64,000 nucleotides of DNA from Lysobacteraceae bacterium (GTDB taxonomy: Bacteria; Pseudomonadota; Gammaproteobacteria; Xanthomonadales; Rhodanobacteraceae), in assembly GCA_028871555.1 (NCBI GenBank), contig JAGWNA010000001.1:62001-126000 (forward strand). Direction: 5' to 3'. The position numbers were made by a program, and so were the translations under genes. This document shows, one piece after another, positions 34,791 through 44,049 of the stretch. The notes below the pieces were generated by a model, which was not told where the DNA came from, did not search any database, and saw only the letters and a list, made by a program, of their open reading frames with translations. Position 1 is the first letter of the stretch. The number at the start of each line of letters is the position of its first letter.

Positions 34791-36409
34791 GCGGCACCCA
34801 TCACAAAGAAATGCTGCACCAGACGCGTAAGCTGTCCGTCAAAGGCGACCCCCAGCACCAGCACTGCCGTGAACAGAGCAGCCCCCGCGCAAAACCCTAC
34901 CACTTCGCGACGCTGCTCCTGACGCCGCGAGCGTGACATCACCAAACTGAGGGCACCAAGCACCGGGTAATCGCCGAACTCCCGCAAACTCTTGAGACTT
35001 ACAAACACCGGCCTTATCTTGTGCGTGAAATACGCAAAACCACTGCCGATAGCCACCGCCAGCGCAAACACCATCAATAGCAACAATCCACGCTTCGGGC
35101 TCACCGGCAGCAATGGAACAGCCGGTGGATTGATAACCCGAAATTTCAAATTGTTGCCACTCTGCGTCGCATCCTGGGACAGTTTGGCCGTGTTCAAACG
35201 CATCACCAATTGATCGTACTGCTTCTTGGTGATGTCGTAATTGCGCGTCAGCCGTTGCAAGGTTGTTTGCACGTCGGAGACCTTGTCCACATTGCCCTTG
35301 AGATCGACGATCTGCCGCTTCTGCAAGGCGATTTGCGTAGCCAGTGTGCGGATGCTTACCTGAGTGGAATACATGGACTTTTGCATTTCCTGGTACACCG
35401 GGTTGTCCGAGATCACGCCCATCACCGAGGCGCCGGCGGCATTCTTCTGCAGCTCTTCTCGCCGCTTCTGAAGCTGCGCGATCATGCGCCGGGTGGAAAT
35501 CACGTCCGGGTATTCATTCGTATAACTCAGCAACAGCTTGTCCAGTTGCTGCCGGTAGGACGCAAGCTGCATGTCGATCGCCTGGGTGCCTGGATCGATA
35601 CCCGAAGAGGTCGAGCCGATTTCCATGGCGCGCATCTGCTGCTGGGTGGTTGCACGGCTGGCGACGGCCGTATCGTACTGGTCTTGCAGGTTCTGCAATC
35701 GGGTCTCGGCCGTCTGCAGGCGCGCGAAGTAGCTGCTGCCACCCTCACTGGGAATGTAGCCGACGTTGGCTCTCTCGAAAGCCGCAAGTTTCTTCTCCTC
35801 CTCGTTCAATCGGCTGCCGTAACTATCAACCTGTTGTTGCAGGAAATTCTGTGCCGTTTCGGTAGATGCGGTATTCGCGCCCAAGGTGTTGTTCACGAGG
35901 ATCTGCAGGAACGCCTGTACCACTTTCTGCGCCATATGCCGGTCGGGATCGGTATAGCTGAGGTTATAAAGACCCTTGGTGCCAGCGTCGCTGACAGTGA
36001 CAGCGGCGCCGAGGTTAGCCAACAACGCGTCCTTATCCGCCGGCGTGGTGGCGCGTAGAGACAGCCCGGTCCTGTCTGCTACCGCCTCGAGATTGGGGCG
36101 CGAAAGCAACGTATGGGTAATGATCTGGAGGAGCTCACGCACATCCGGTCGCACCGCAACTCCTCTGAGCAGCGGGTTTGTCAACGCCTCGGTATCGGCA
36201 TACAGCTGGGCATTGGCCACATACTTGTTGGGGAGGCTGAATACCAGCAGCGCGCCGACAATCATCACGCACCACGCGACGATCAGCGCATGCCAGCGAT
36301 AACGCCAAGTGGCGCGTATCTCCAGCAACAGGTTCTGAAACAGCCCATGGAAATCGATCGATTGCCTCTGCATCGCATTCCATATTTCGATATCTCTGAC
36401 TGTTGCCAT
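34787..36409 (-). CDS. XrtA-associated chain-length determinant (TIGR03007)
   Basis: A 540-residue Wzz/PCP-type protein. One helix at about 38-57 (ALIVAWCVMIVGALLVFSL) and another near 455-475 bracket a large periplasmic region with long coiled coils (QQQVDSYGSRLNEEEKKLAA). NLKFRVINPPAVPLLPVSPK is the conserved proline-rich segment before the second helix, and a third hydrophobic segment lies at the C-end. It sets polysaccharide chain length with the coupled kinase and contacts the export lipoprotein. The first ATG (36409) lacks a clear ribosome site; an ATG 12 codons later is possible. Confidence 0.9.
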   Translation of the reverse strand: MATVRDIEIWNAMQRQSIDFHGLFQNLLLEIRATWRYRWHALIVAWCVMIVGALLVFSLPNKYVANAQLYADTEALTNPLLRGVAVRPDVRELLQIITHTLLSRPNLEAVADRTGLSLRATTPADKDALLANLGAAVTVSDAGTKGLYNLSYTDPDRHMAQKVVQAFLQILVNNTLGANTASTETAQNFLQQQVDSYGSRLNEEEKKLAAFERANVGYIPSEGGSSYFARLQTAETRLQNLQDQYDTAVASRATTQQQMRAMEIGSTSSGIDPGTQAIDMQLASYRQQLDKLLLSYTNEYPDVISTRRMIAQLQKRREELQKNAAGASVMGVISDNPVYQEMQKSMYSTQVSIRTLATQIALQKRQIVDLKGNVDKVSDVQTTLQRLTRNYDITKKQYDQLVMRLNTAKLSQDATQSGNNLKFRVINPPAVPLLPVSPKRGLLLLMVFALAVAIGSGFAYFTHKIRPVFVSLKSLREFGDYPVLGALSLVMSRSRRQEQRREVVGFCAGAALFTAVLVLGVAFDGQLTRLVQHFFVMGAA

Positions 36410-36427
36410 GTACGCATGTCCGTCGTG

Positions 36428-37057
36428 TCAAAATATTGACTGGGGAATGATCAGGATGTCGCCGGGGTGCATGGCTACGTTGTACTTGACCCTGCCGTTC
36501 ATCAAGTCGCCAAGCCGCACCGGTATGGTCTGTTCCTTGCCGTCGGGCAGGTGACGGACGATCTTGGCGCCGTTGCCGGCAGCAAATTTGGTAAGACCGC
36601 CAACGTTGATCATCACATCGAGCAATGTCATGCCGCTGCGGTACGGTACGGCCTCGGGTTTCGCCGCCTGCCCGACCACACGCACCTGCTGGCTATAGGC
36701 ACCCACGAAACTCTCGACGATCACGGTCACCAGCGGAGAACGGATGTAGCGGCTCAACACCTTCTCCAAGTCGCCTGCCAATGCGTCCGGAGTTTTGCCG
36801 GCTGCCATCATCGATTGCACCAGCGGGATTGAGATGCGTCCATCGGGGCGCACTGGCACCGTGGTGGTCAGATTGGGATTGTCACGCACAAAAACTTGCA
36901 GCGAATCACCCGGACCAATGATGTAATTCTCCACGGGCGGAGTTGCCACGGACAAACTACCTACATCAGGTGTAGTGCTGCACCCGCCAAACAGTAGCAA
37001 ACCAGCTGCCATCATCAGCCAGATAATGCAATTTCGCGATAGCGGTTTCACTTGCAT
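36428..37057 (-). CDS. XrtA-associated polysaccharide export lipoprotein (TIGR03027, Wza-like)
   Basis: A 209-residue outer-membrane export protein. The signal ends in a lipobox (LLLFGGC), so the mature protein begins at Cys and is lipidated. The export domain reads YIIGPGDSLQVFVRDNPNLT and RPDGRISIPLV, followed by SLBB-like sequence (VRVVGQAAKPEAVPYRSGMT). MHPGDILIIPQS is the C-terminal signature. The ATG at 37057 has GAGGAG just upstream; a start 11 codons earlier is less likely. It is too short to span the outer membrane as Wza does, so it probably works with the TIGR03016 barrel. Confidence 0.92.
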   Translation of the reverse strand: MQVKPLSRNCIIWLMMAAGLLLFGGCSTTPDVGSLSVATPPVENYIIGPGDSLQVFVRDNPNLTTTVPVRPDGRISIPLVQSMMAAGKTPDALAGDLEKVLSRYIRSPLVTVIVESFVGAYSQQVRVVGQAAKPEAVPYRSGMTLLDVMINVGGLTKFAAGNGAKIVRHLPDGKEQTIPVRLGDLMNGRVKYNVAMHPGDILIIPQSIF

Positions 37058-37070
37058 ATTCTCCTCGATT

Positions 37071-38471
37071 TCAGCGCGCACCGCGTCCAAACAAAACCAC
37101 TTCCAAGGTCTGGATCAAGATGGCCAGATCAAACACCAGGTTGTGGTTTTTCACGTAGAAGAGGTCGAACTTCAGCTTTTCCTCGGCATCCTCCAGGGAG
37201 GAGCCGTAGGGATAGCGCAATTGAGCCCACCCGGTCAGCCCCGGCTTCAGGCAATGGCGCAACGAATAGAGGCGAATGCGGGTGTTGAAATCGGCCACGA
37301 ACTGCGGCCGCTCCGGCCGCGGGCCGATGATGCTCATGTCGCCGCGCAGTACGTTCCAGAGCTGCGGCAACTCATCCAACCGGGCCTTTCGAATGAAACG
37401 TCCGACCCGGGTCACCCGGCCGTCGTTCTTGGCGGCCCAGCGTGCCACACCGTTGCTCTCGGCGTCGGTGCCCATACTGCGGAACTTGATTACCCGGAAG
37501 AGCTTGCCGTTTTCGCCGACCCGTTCCTGGTAGTACAGGATCGGCGCGCCACGGCCCGACTCCAGCCGAATCGCCAAGGCCGTCAGCAGCATGAGCGGCC
37601 ATGCCAACAACAACAACAGCAAGGCGACGACGACATCGAAGGCGCGCTTGACCGTGCGCCTCATGGGGGAGACGTTGAAGCCATCCGAAAATACCAGCCA
37701 CGACGGGTTGGTTGGGTCCATCTTGATTTTGCCGGCTTCGCGCTCCAAAAACTCGGGGAGCTCGGTCACTGCTATGCCGCGCTGCTTGCATTCCAACAGC
37801 GCATCCACCGGCAAGGTACCGCGGCGGTCGTCCGGCCCTACTACAATTTCCTTCACGCCGGACTGGGTCGCCCATTCGCACAAGGCTTCTTCGGGATGCA
37901 GCAGCAGAGGCGCGGAGATGGACACCGGGTCGGTACCGACGGGCACGTAACCCATGATCTTGAACCCGCGTTGATCGCTCTTGCGGCGCATCATGCGGTT
38001 CAACTCAGCGGCACGCTCGCCGGCACCGAGCATCATCACGCGGCGCTTGAACAGTTCGGCGTCCACAAGACTCAGGAACAACACTCGCCATGACGCCACG
38101 ACGAGGTAACCGAGCAGCAACGCAATGCCCAGAACACCGCGCCCCAGATACGTGAGAGGAACCGCGTAATAAAGCACGGTAAGTGTTATGCCGCCCAGCA
38201 CGAAGGCTACGCCTTGCCGGCAGCACCGCCCCAGCCAACCCGCCCGCAGGTGAACCTGGTACAACCCGAGCGATGCCATTGAGGCAATCAGCACCATTGC
38301 CACCAGCGACGCACGCCAATGCAGCACTTGATCGAACGCGGTTTGGGTGCCGGCATCCCCCCAGAAACGCAGCCCCACCGCGGCATAAACACTCGCCATC
38401 AGCAGCAGGAACTCAACCAGCACCAGCAGCAACTGCCAGCGTTGTGCACTGTGTCGGAACAACCGGTACAT
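37071..38471 (-). CDS. epsB: EpsB-type polyprenyl-phosphate sugar phosphotransferase (TIGR03013)
   Basis: A 467-residue initiating sugar-1-phosphate transferase. Four N-terminal membrane helices (residues about 10-140) are followed by a nucleotide-binding-like domain (RVMMLGAGERAAELNRMM) and the C-terminal catalytic domain: KRAFDVVVALLLLLLAWPLM, YYQERVGENGKLFRVIKFRS, KARLDELPQLWNVLRGDMS and IGPRPERPQFV. It transfers the first sugar phosphate to undecaprenyl phosphate. The ATG at 38471 has AGGAGGT 6-7 bases upstream; a longer frame runs through the tRNA and is rejected. It is the first gene of the leftward operon. Confidence 0.94.
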   Translation of the reverse strand: MYRLFRHSAQRWQLLLVLVEFLLLMASVYAAVGLRFWGDAGTQTAFDQVLHWRASLVAMVLIASMASLGLYQVHLRAGWLGRCCRQGVAFVLGGITLTVLYYAVPLTYLGRGVLGIALLLGYLVVASWRVLFLSLVDAELFKRRVMMLGAGERAAELNRMMRRKSDQRGFKIMGYVPVGTDPVSISAPLLLHPEEALCEWATQSGVKEIVVGPDDRRGTLPVDALLECKQRGIAVTELPEFLEREAGKIKMDPTNPSWLVFSDGFNVSPMRRTVKRAFDVVVALLLLLLAWPLMLLTALAIRLESGRGAPILYYQERVGENGKLFRVIKFRSMGTDAESNGVARWAAKNDGRVTRVGRFIRKARLDELPQLWNVLRGDMSIIGPRPERPQFVADFNTRIRLYSLRHCLKPGLTGWAQLRYPYGSSLEDAEEKLKFDLFYVKNHNLVFDLAILIQTLEVVLFGRGAR

Positions 38472-38535
38472 GTTTGCACCTCCTGTACTGATGAATCCCT
38501 CCATCAGCCCCGGCCACAAACCGGGCGGCACATAT

Positions 38536-38541
38536 ATCATA
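38536..38541 (-). promoter_or_regulatory. candidate -10 element of the XrtA operon
   Basis: TATGAT read leftward lies in the only AT-rich patch of the 370-bp region before epsB. It gives a leader of about 58 bases. The corresponding -35 is poor, consistent with dependence on an activator, and the CRP-like site begins right beside it. Confidence 0.4.
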
Positions 38542-38563
38542 AAATGTGACGTAGTGCACATTT
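38542..38563. promoter_or_regulatory. CRP/Clp-type operator upstream of the XrtA operon
   Basis: The 22-bp site has half-sites AAATGTGA and GCACATTT around a 6-base spacer. Against the CRP consensus (AAATGTGA, 6 bases, TCACATTT) only one half-site base differs, and the 8-bp arms AAAATGTG/CACATTTT are perfectly symmetric. In Xanthomonas the CRP homologue Clp binds such sites and controls exopolysaccharide genes in response to c-di-GMP. The centre lies about 24 bp upstream of the start implied by the -10 candidate, closer than a classic activator position, so repression or a different promoter is possible. Confidence 0.65.
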
Positions 38564-38811
38564 TTGGATCGGTCGTGATGCTTGTGGAAGGCAGCTGCAT
38601 GAGGTGGCTGCTATCGGCAGGCACGCTGGCGGGATGGAAAACCCTTCCTTCACGCAAGGCTTGGGTCCGATGCCGCTGTGGGCGGTGACATCGTTCGACT
38701 TCCGTCAGGCGGAAGGGCGATCCTTTTTCAGGCGGACTGCAACACCAAGCGGCTGCCGTGCCCGGCACGCGGGGCAGCAGACCCAAGACTGGCGAGGATG
38801 CCCGGCAACGC

Positions 38812-38830
38812 AAACGCCCCACGCCGGGGC
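38812..38830 (-). terminator. candidate terminator of tRNA-Arg
   Basis: Read leftward, GCCCC-GGCGT-GGGGC forms a hairpin 12 bases beyond the tRNA 3' end, followed by a short TTT. It is weak, but the position fits. Confidence 0.4.
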
Positions 38831-38841
38831 CGGACTTTGAT

Positions 38842-38918
38842 TGGTGCGCCCGGCGGGATTCGAACCCACGACCCCTGCCTTCGGAGGGCAGTACTCTATC
38901 CAGCTGAGCTACGGGCGC
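38842..38918 (-). tRNA. tRNA-Arg (anticodon CCG)
   Basis: The leftward strand gives a complete cloverleaf. The 7-bp acceptor stem is GCGCCCG with CGGGCGC. The D-arm contains AGCTCAGCTGGATAGAG, and the anticodon stem CTGCC/GGCAG encloses loop CTCCGAA, giving anticodon CCG. The T-arm has GGTTCGAATCC, and an encoded CCA end lies at 38844-38842. It reads CGG arginine codons, which suits a GC-rich genome. No repeated 3' end suggesting integration next to it was seen nearby. Confidence 0.95.
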
Positions 38919-39070
38919 AATGATGGCCAACGCGGCGGCCGGCCATGCAGGCGGGTACCGCGGGGAGCGCAGTATAACCGAGTTGCCGGAGGTGGGCAGG
39001 CGGGACACGAGCCGCCCTCGGATCGATCATCGGCGACCGACGCCGCCTGCGCAGGGGGTGTGGCGCACAC

Positions 39071-39098
39071 GCCCCCTCTCCCGCGCGGGAGAGGGGGC
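39071..39098. repeat. perfect 28-bp palindrome, terminator-like
   Basis: GCCCCCTCTCCCGC is followed directly by its reverse complement, giving a loop-less 14-bp inverted repeat 18 bases beyond the stop of the M61 peptidase. No T-run follows in either direction. Its 5' flank (GGGGGTGTG) could instead pair with part of it. It may end transcription of the peptidase gene or belong to a dispersed intergenic palindrome family. Confidence 0.5.
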
Positions 39099-39115
39099 GG
39101 AACACCGGATCCCGC

Positions 39116-41014
39116 TCAGCGCGGCTTGAGCAAGGCAGCCAGCGTGTCGGGCCTGCTCTTGTCGCGCACCAGATGGGGATACTTGAGACCGCCGTGGTAA
39201 TCGATGCGCACGGTCTTGTACTCGTCGAAATTCTTCACCAGCAGCTCGATCGGCTGACTCTTGTTGCCGGCCGCGGCGGTGATGGCGTCCTTGAGATCGT
39301 CGGGGTCGTAGTCGTGGCCGTTGACCGCCACCACCGTCATGCCCGGCGCGATGCCGGCCGTGAACGCCGGCCCGTCCCACAGCACGTCGGCGATCTTGCC
39401 GCCCTTGCCGATCGACAGGCCGATCGAGAAGGCGAGATCGGCGAAGTGCCGGCGCGACTCGAACGCCTTCACCGCGTCGGAGGGCTTGTCGTTGTAGACC
39501 AGCGTCCAGCCGTGCGCCGCGATGCCGCCGATCAGCGGACCATGGCCGTCCAGACGGCTGCGCAGGTAGCTGGTCCAGTCGAACGGCTCGATCCGGTCGA
39601 GCGTCTTGACCACGTCGTCGAAGGTATAGGTATTGACGGTCCAGGCACCGTTGTCCATGCCGAAGAAGGCCTTGCCGAAATCGTCGATCGAGTGCCGGCC
39701 ATGACTGAGCTCGCGCAGCTTGCCATCGACGTCGAGCCAGATCATCTCGCCGGCGGAGTAGTAGTCCTCGCTGGACTGGTAGTTGCGGTACGGCAACGGT
39801 GCGCGCTGGGCGATGGTCGGATCGTTGGTGGTGTCCTGCACGTTGCGCCAGCTGGCCAGACCGGGACGGCCGCGGTCGTAGCTGGCAGCGACGAAGGCGA
39901 GCATGTCGCGGGTCTGCTGGTCGGTCCACAGGCCCGCGCGTGCCGCCATGATCTGGCCCCAGAACTGGGTCTGGCCCTCATACACCCACAGCAGGCTGTC
40001 GCCCATCGGCACGTTGAAATTGGGCGTGGTCAGATCCGCGCCGCGGCGGTACTTGCCGTCCCAGGAGTGGTTGAACTCGTGCGAGAACAGGTCGCGGTCG
40101 TAAATGCTCTTGCCGGCATCGGTGAAGTAGTCGGCAGAGGTACCGTCCTCGCTGGAACGGTGGTGTTCCAGGCCGATGCCGCCCAGCTTGTCGCTCAGCG
40201 TGACCAGGAAGTCGTAGCGGTTGTAGTGGTGCGCGCCATACATCCGGTACATCTGCTGCACCAGGTTGCGGTATGGCTTGATCTGCTCGGGCGTGAAGGC
40301 AAGATACTTCGGCGCATCGGCGAAGAAATCCATGTGCACCGGCGTGGCGGCGCCCGGATCCAGATCCACCCGCTTCGAATACTTGCCCGCGATCATCGGC
40401 GAATCGACCAGCACGTTGTAGGTGACCGGGTTGTAGCTCAGCGTGTCGCCGTTCTTCGAGGCTGGCCGGAGCGCACTGGCGGCCTGCCATCCGGCCGGCA
40501 AGGTCACCTGGGCAGCGGCGGTGATGCCGCGGATGTTGTAGCCGGCCGGGTACAGCGAGACCTTGTCCCACTGCAGGCTCAGCAGCTCGGGCGTCATCAT
40601 CACGCGGCCCTCACCATGATCCAGGGCGCTGAGGAACTGGAACTGGACGTCCACCGCCGTGGCACCCTGCGGTACATCGAGATGGAACGCGTAGACGTTG
40701 AAGGGGTCGCGTTTCCACGAAAGCACCTTGCCACCGGCCTTGACCACCAGCCCGGCAAGCTTGTCGATCGGACCGGTGGGCGAGTGGTTGCCGGGGATCC
40801 ACTGCGGATACAGCAAGGTCAGCGGACCGGGCCGCGCGGGTACCGTTTCGTGCACGCGAAAGATGCGATGCGCCACGTCGGTGGCATCCACGCTGATCTT
40901 CAAGGTGCCCTGGTAGGGCACATCCTGCGGCGGCGGGACATCGGCACGCACGACGGAACCGGCCAGGCCGAAGGTGGCGACAGCGAGGGCGGCAGCAAGG
41001 TGGATGGCTTTCAA
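39116..41014 (-). CDS. M61-family aminopeptidase with PDZ domain
   Basis: A 632-residue exported metallopeptidase. The signal peptide ends around residue 24 (SVVRADVP). The zinc site is HEFNH at 312-316, with a downstream Glu at about 346 in WVYEGQTQF, and GLEHH near 281-285 is another family motif. The N-terminal beta domain contains [15 protein letters not shown], typical of M61 glycyl aminopeptidases. A PDZ-like domain near the C-end reads [20 protein letters not shown]. The start is TTG at 41014 with GGAG 6 bases upstream. It is likely periplasmic, trimming small N-terminal residues from peptides. It is a single-gene unit. Confidence 0.88.
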   Translation of the reverse strand: MKAIHLAAALAVATFGLAGSVVRADVPPPQDVPYQGTLKISVDATDVAHRIFRVHETVPARPGPLTLLYPQWIPGNHSPTGPIDKLAGLVVKAGGKVLSWKRDPFNVYAFHLDVPQGATAVDVQFQFLSALDHGEGRVMMTPELLSLQWDKVSLYPAGYNIRGITAAAQVTLPAGWQAASALRPASKNGDTLSYNPVTYNVLVDSPMIAGKYSKRVDLDPGAATPVHMDFFADAPKYLAFTPEQIKPYRNLVQQMYRMYGAHHYNRYDFLVTLSDKLGGIGLEHHRSSEDGTSADYFTDAGKSIYDRDLFSHEFNHSWDGKYRRGADLTTPNFNVPMGDSLLWVYEGQTQFWGQIMAARAGLWTDQQTRDMLAFVAASYDRGRPGLASWRNVQDTTNDPTIAQRAPLPYRNYQSSEDYYSAGEMIWLDVDGKLRELSHGRHSIDDFGKAFFGMDNGAWTVNTYTFDDVVKTLDRIEPFDWTSYLRSRLDGHGPLIGGIAAHGWTLVYNDKPSDAVKAFESRRHFADLAFSIGLSIGKGGKIADVLWDGPAFTAGIAPGMTVVAVNGHDYDPDDLKDAITAAAGNKSQPIELLVKNFDEYKTVRIDYHGGLKYPHLVRDKSRPDTLAALLKPR

Positions 41015-41282
41015 TGCGATCTCCGGTGGACCCTGAAGTGGTTGTCCGTCCCTGACGGCCGCAACGCATGCGGCCTGCGCAACCGGCGGGAAGGCGAACG
41101 GACGCTGATGATCCCTGACGCGAAAACCGCCACGACTTCGGATCCAGAGCCTCGATGCTAGCCCGGCTGCGCCGCCACTGACCCATGCCGAAGGTCATGC
41201 CGCTGTGGTTCGTCCGGCGAAACCGGGCGATCATGGCACCGGTCTTGCTTGAAAACCCACCGAGCCATTTTTTTGACAGCCC

Positions 41283-42404
41283 ATGGACGTTTCCCGGAAC
41301 CGTATGTACGCGTTGTTCAAGGATCTTCCCGGCGCCGACGATTCCGTACAACGCCGGAAATTCACCATCTACCTGGCGCAGCGCATGGCCCCGGCGATCC
41401 ATGCGCTGATGCTGCTGTCCGTGTTTGCCTATCTGCTGGCGACCGCCGGACACGCCTTCGTCAGCGTCTCGCCGATTCCGTTGCTGCTGCGACTGGCGCC
41501 CGCGCTGCCGCTGTTCCTGCTTGCCGCGGCCTCCAGGCGCGTGAAACGGCCGTTGCCGCTCAGTCTGCTGGCGCTGTCATGCATGCTGCTGCTGGAAATC
41601 GGCATCAACCTCAACGGCATCGCCACGATGACAGGGCCGCGCCTGGTGATGCCGGGTCTGTTGCTGCCAGTGGCGACGTCGGTCATCTGGATCGAACGCT
41701 GGGACTTCCTCGCCGCCATGGCGTTGTGCGCTTTCGGCCCGCTGCCGCTGCTACTTGGCGCGGTCGATGGCGCCCCGGTTTTCCAGTACGCCATCTACAT
41801 GACGATCGCCCTTTCGGTGGCGGTCGTGCTGCGCGTCTTCATCCTGCGCACGCTGTTCGAACAATTCCGGCTGGAACAAATGCTGCGAACGCAGGCCAAC
41901 ACCGACAACCTGACCGGACTGCTGCTGCGCAACCGCTTTCTCGAACTGGCGCGGCTCGCGCTGGACGACTGCCTGGGCCAGCGCAAGCCGACCTGCCTGC
42001 TGTACCTGGACGCCGACCGCTTCAAGCAGATCAACGACGATCACGGCCATGCCGTCGGCGACGCGGTGCTCATCGCACTGGCTGCCTGTTTGCGCGCGCA
42101 GCTATGCGATACCGACCTGATCGGCCGCATGGGCGGCGAGGAATTCGCCGTGCTGCTGCCCGGCCTCGATCTGGCGCAGGCCACCCTCCGGGCCGAGCAG
42201 CTGCGGTTGTCCGCGCATGCCGTGCAGCGCCCGGACGGCCCGCTCGCCATCAGCATCGGGATCGCCGAATGCCGACCGGTCGACGATGGCATCGAGGCCT
42301 TGCTGGCGCGCGCCGACAAGGCCATGCGCCAAGCCAAGAAAGGCGGCCGCAACCGGGTGGTCGTCGACAATGCCACCGGCCAGGGAACAAGTACACAGGA
42401 CTGA
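41283..42404 (+). CDS. membrane diguanylate cyclase (GGDEF)
   Basis: A 373-residue protein with about six N-terminal membrane helices (residues 38-190) acting as a sensor of unknown type, then a GGDEF domain. The catalytic signature is GGEEF at 284-288, with DADRFKQINDDHGHAVGD before it and ISIGIAE after it, so it should make c-di-GMP from two GTP. The residues at the usual RxxD inhibitory site read CDTD, so product inhibition is probably lost. No clear ribosome site precedes the ATG. It is convergent with the permease gene. Confidence 0.88.
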   Translation: MDVSRNRMYALFKDLPGADDSVQRRKFTIYLAQRMAPAIHALMLLSVFAYLLATAGHAFVSVSPIPLLLRLAPALPLFLLAAASRRVKRPLPLSLLALSCMLLLEIGINLNGIATMTGPRLVMPGLLLPVATSVIWIERWDFLAAMALCAFGPLPLLLGAVDGAPVFQYAIYMTIALSVAVVLRVFILRTLFEQFRLEQMLRTQANTDNLTGLLLRNRFLELARLALDDCLGQRKPTCLLYLDADRFKQINDDHGHAVGDAVLIALAACLRAQLCDTDLIGRMGGEEFAVLLPGLDLAQATLRAEQLRLSAHAVQRPDGPLAISIGIAECRPVDDGIEALLARADKAMRQAKKGGRNRVVVDNATGQGTSTQD

Positions 42405-42450
42405 GGAACGAGCGTGGGCCTCCACTGGATGGCACTTGTTTTAAGCGCCG

Positions 42451-43947
42451 TCACGACCCGTCGGTCTGCGCCAGCCTGCTGTGCCGGATGCCGTAACCGA
42501 AATAGATCGCCAGGCCCAGCAGCATCCACACCACGAAACGCCAGATGGTGATCATCGGCAGGCCGCCGAGCAGTTCGAACCGGCCGGCGCTGAACCACGG
42601 CCAGCCGACGATCAGGAACAGCGAAAACAGCATGCCCAGCGGCGCCACCAGCCACAGCGCCGGGCTGCGGAACCGGCGTTCGAGACCCGGCTTGCGGATG
42701 CGCAGCAGCAGCACCGAGCCGCAGATCACGATGAACGCGCTGAGCGTGCCGATATTGACCAGCTCGGCAACCTCCCCGATCGGCAGAAAACCGGCCACCA
42801 GCGCGGTGAATACACCAAGGATCATGGTCGGGCGGGCCGGCGTGCCGTACCTCGGATGCACCCGGGCAAACCATTCCGGCAGCAGCCCGTCGCGCGCCAG
42901 CGCAAACCAGATGCGCGCCGCACCCAGCATGAAGGCGAACATCACGCTGGTGATGCCGGCGATCGCCGCCACCGAGATGATGCCGCGCACCCAGTCCAGA
43001 CCCAGCGCCTTGAATGCCGCATCGACCGGCGCCGGGCCGGCCAGCTGGTCATAGGGCACCATCCCGGTCAGCACCAGCGAGACCAGCACATACAGCAGCA
43101 TCGACACCGCCAGCGACAGCAGCACCGCGCGCGGCAGATCGCGTTGCGGGTTCTTCGACTCCTCCGCGGCGGTGGTCAGGGTGTCGTAGCCGAACACGGC
43201 GAAGAACACCACGCTGGAAGCCGCCAGCACGCCGCCCCAGCCGAAGTGGCTCAGGCCGTCTTTGCCGAGCACCGCCGCCGGGATGAACGGATGCCAGTTG
43301 GCCGGGTTCACGTAGAACGCGCCCACGCCGATCACCAGTGCCACGCCGAGCACCTTGATGGAGACGATCGCGGTGTTGGCGCGCGCGCCCCACTCGGTCT
43401 TCACCGTCAGCATCCAGGCAATCAGCAACGTGATCGCCGCGGCGATCAGGTTGAACACCTTGCCGTTTTCCGGGTGCAGCGGGTCATAGGCACCCTGCGC
43501 CCATGCCGGCAGGTGCACGCCCACGACCTGCTCCAGCAGCGCCTGCACGTAACCGGACCAGCCGATCGCGACCACGCCGACGATCAGCGCGTACTCGATC
43601 AGCAGATCCCAGCCGATGATCCACGCGAACAGCTCGCCGAGCACAGCATAGCCGTAGGTATAGGCGCTGCCGGTGACCGGAATCATGCTGGAGAACTCGG
43701 CGTAGGCCAGCGCCGCGCAGCCGCTGCCGAGGCCGGCGATGAGGAAACTCAGCAGCACCGCCGGACCCGCGTTCGCCGCCGCCTGCTGGCCGGCCAGCAC
43801 GAACACGCCCACGCCGATGATCGCACCCACGCCGATCGCGGTGAGCTGCCACAGCCCCAGCACGCGCCGGAAATCGCCGCGCGTGCCGACATCTTCCTGC
43901 AATTGCTCGATCGTCTTGTGCCGAACCAGTTTGCCCGCAAAGCTCAT
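42451..43947 (-). CDS. APC-superfamily amino-acid permease
   Basis: A 498-residue polytopic protein with about 12-13 helices, resembling the cationic amino-acid transporter branch of the APC superfamily. The unwound helix-1 motif is GVGAIIGVGVFVLAG, and TYGYAVLGELFAWIIGWDLL and AAEESKNPQRDLPRAV are typical CAT-family segments. It imports amino acids by proton symport or exchange; the substrate is not decidable. GGGGGAATGCG precedes the ATG. It appears monocistronic, with a striking palindrome upstream. Confidence 0.9.
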   Translation of the reverse strand: MSFAGKLVRHKTIEQLQEDVGTRGDFRRVLGLWQLTAIGVGAIIGVGVFVLAGQQAAANAGPAVLLSFLIAGLGSGCAALAYAEFSSMIPVTGSAYTYGYAVLGELFAWIIGWDLLIEYALIVGVVAIGWSGYVQALLEQVVGVHLPAWAQGAYDPLHPENGKVFNLIAAAITLLIAWMLTVKTEWGARANTAIVSIKVLGVALVIGVGAFYVNPANWHPFIPAAVLGKDGLSHFGWGGVLAASSVVFFAVFGYDTLTTAAEESKNPQRDLPRAVLLSLAVSMLLYVLVSLVLTGMVPYDQLAGPAPVDAAFKALGLDWVRGIISVAAIAGITSVMFAFMLGAARIWFALARDGLLPEWFARVHPRYGTPARPTMILGVFTALVAGFLPIGEVAELVNIGTLSAFIVICGSVLLLRIRKPGLERRFRSPALWLVAPLGMLFSLFLIVGWPWFSAGRFELLGGLPMITIWRFVVWMLLGLAIYFGYGIRHSRLAQTDGS

Positions 43948-44049
43948 CGCATTCCCCCGTAAAACGAGAGCCCATCATAGCGAACGACGGGATTTTCACA
44001 CGGCGCATCGCAGCACCGCGTCACGGACATGCCCTGCACGGCAAATGCA

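Noticed and set aside
38842-38918. tRNA-Arg as an integration site of an island
   Set aside because: No integrase and no repeated tRNA 3' end were seen in the window.
38472-39008. N-terminal extension of epsB through the tRNA gene
   Set aside because: The frame passes through the tRNA-Arg sequence and has no conserved residues. The ATG at 38471 has a perfect AGGAGGT ribosome site.
39173-41161. Rightward open frame opposite the M61 peptidase
   Set aside because: It has no domain and an unusual His/Val/Arg-rich composition; the leftward gene has a signal peptide and a zinc motif.
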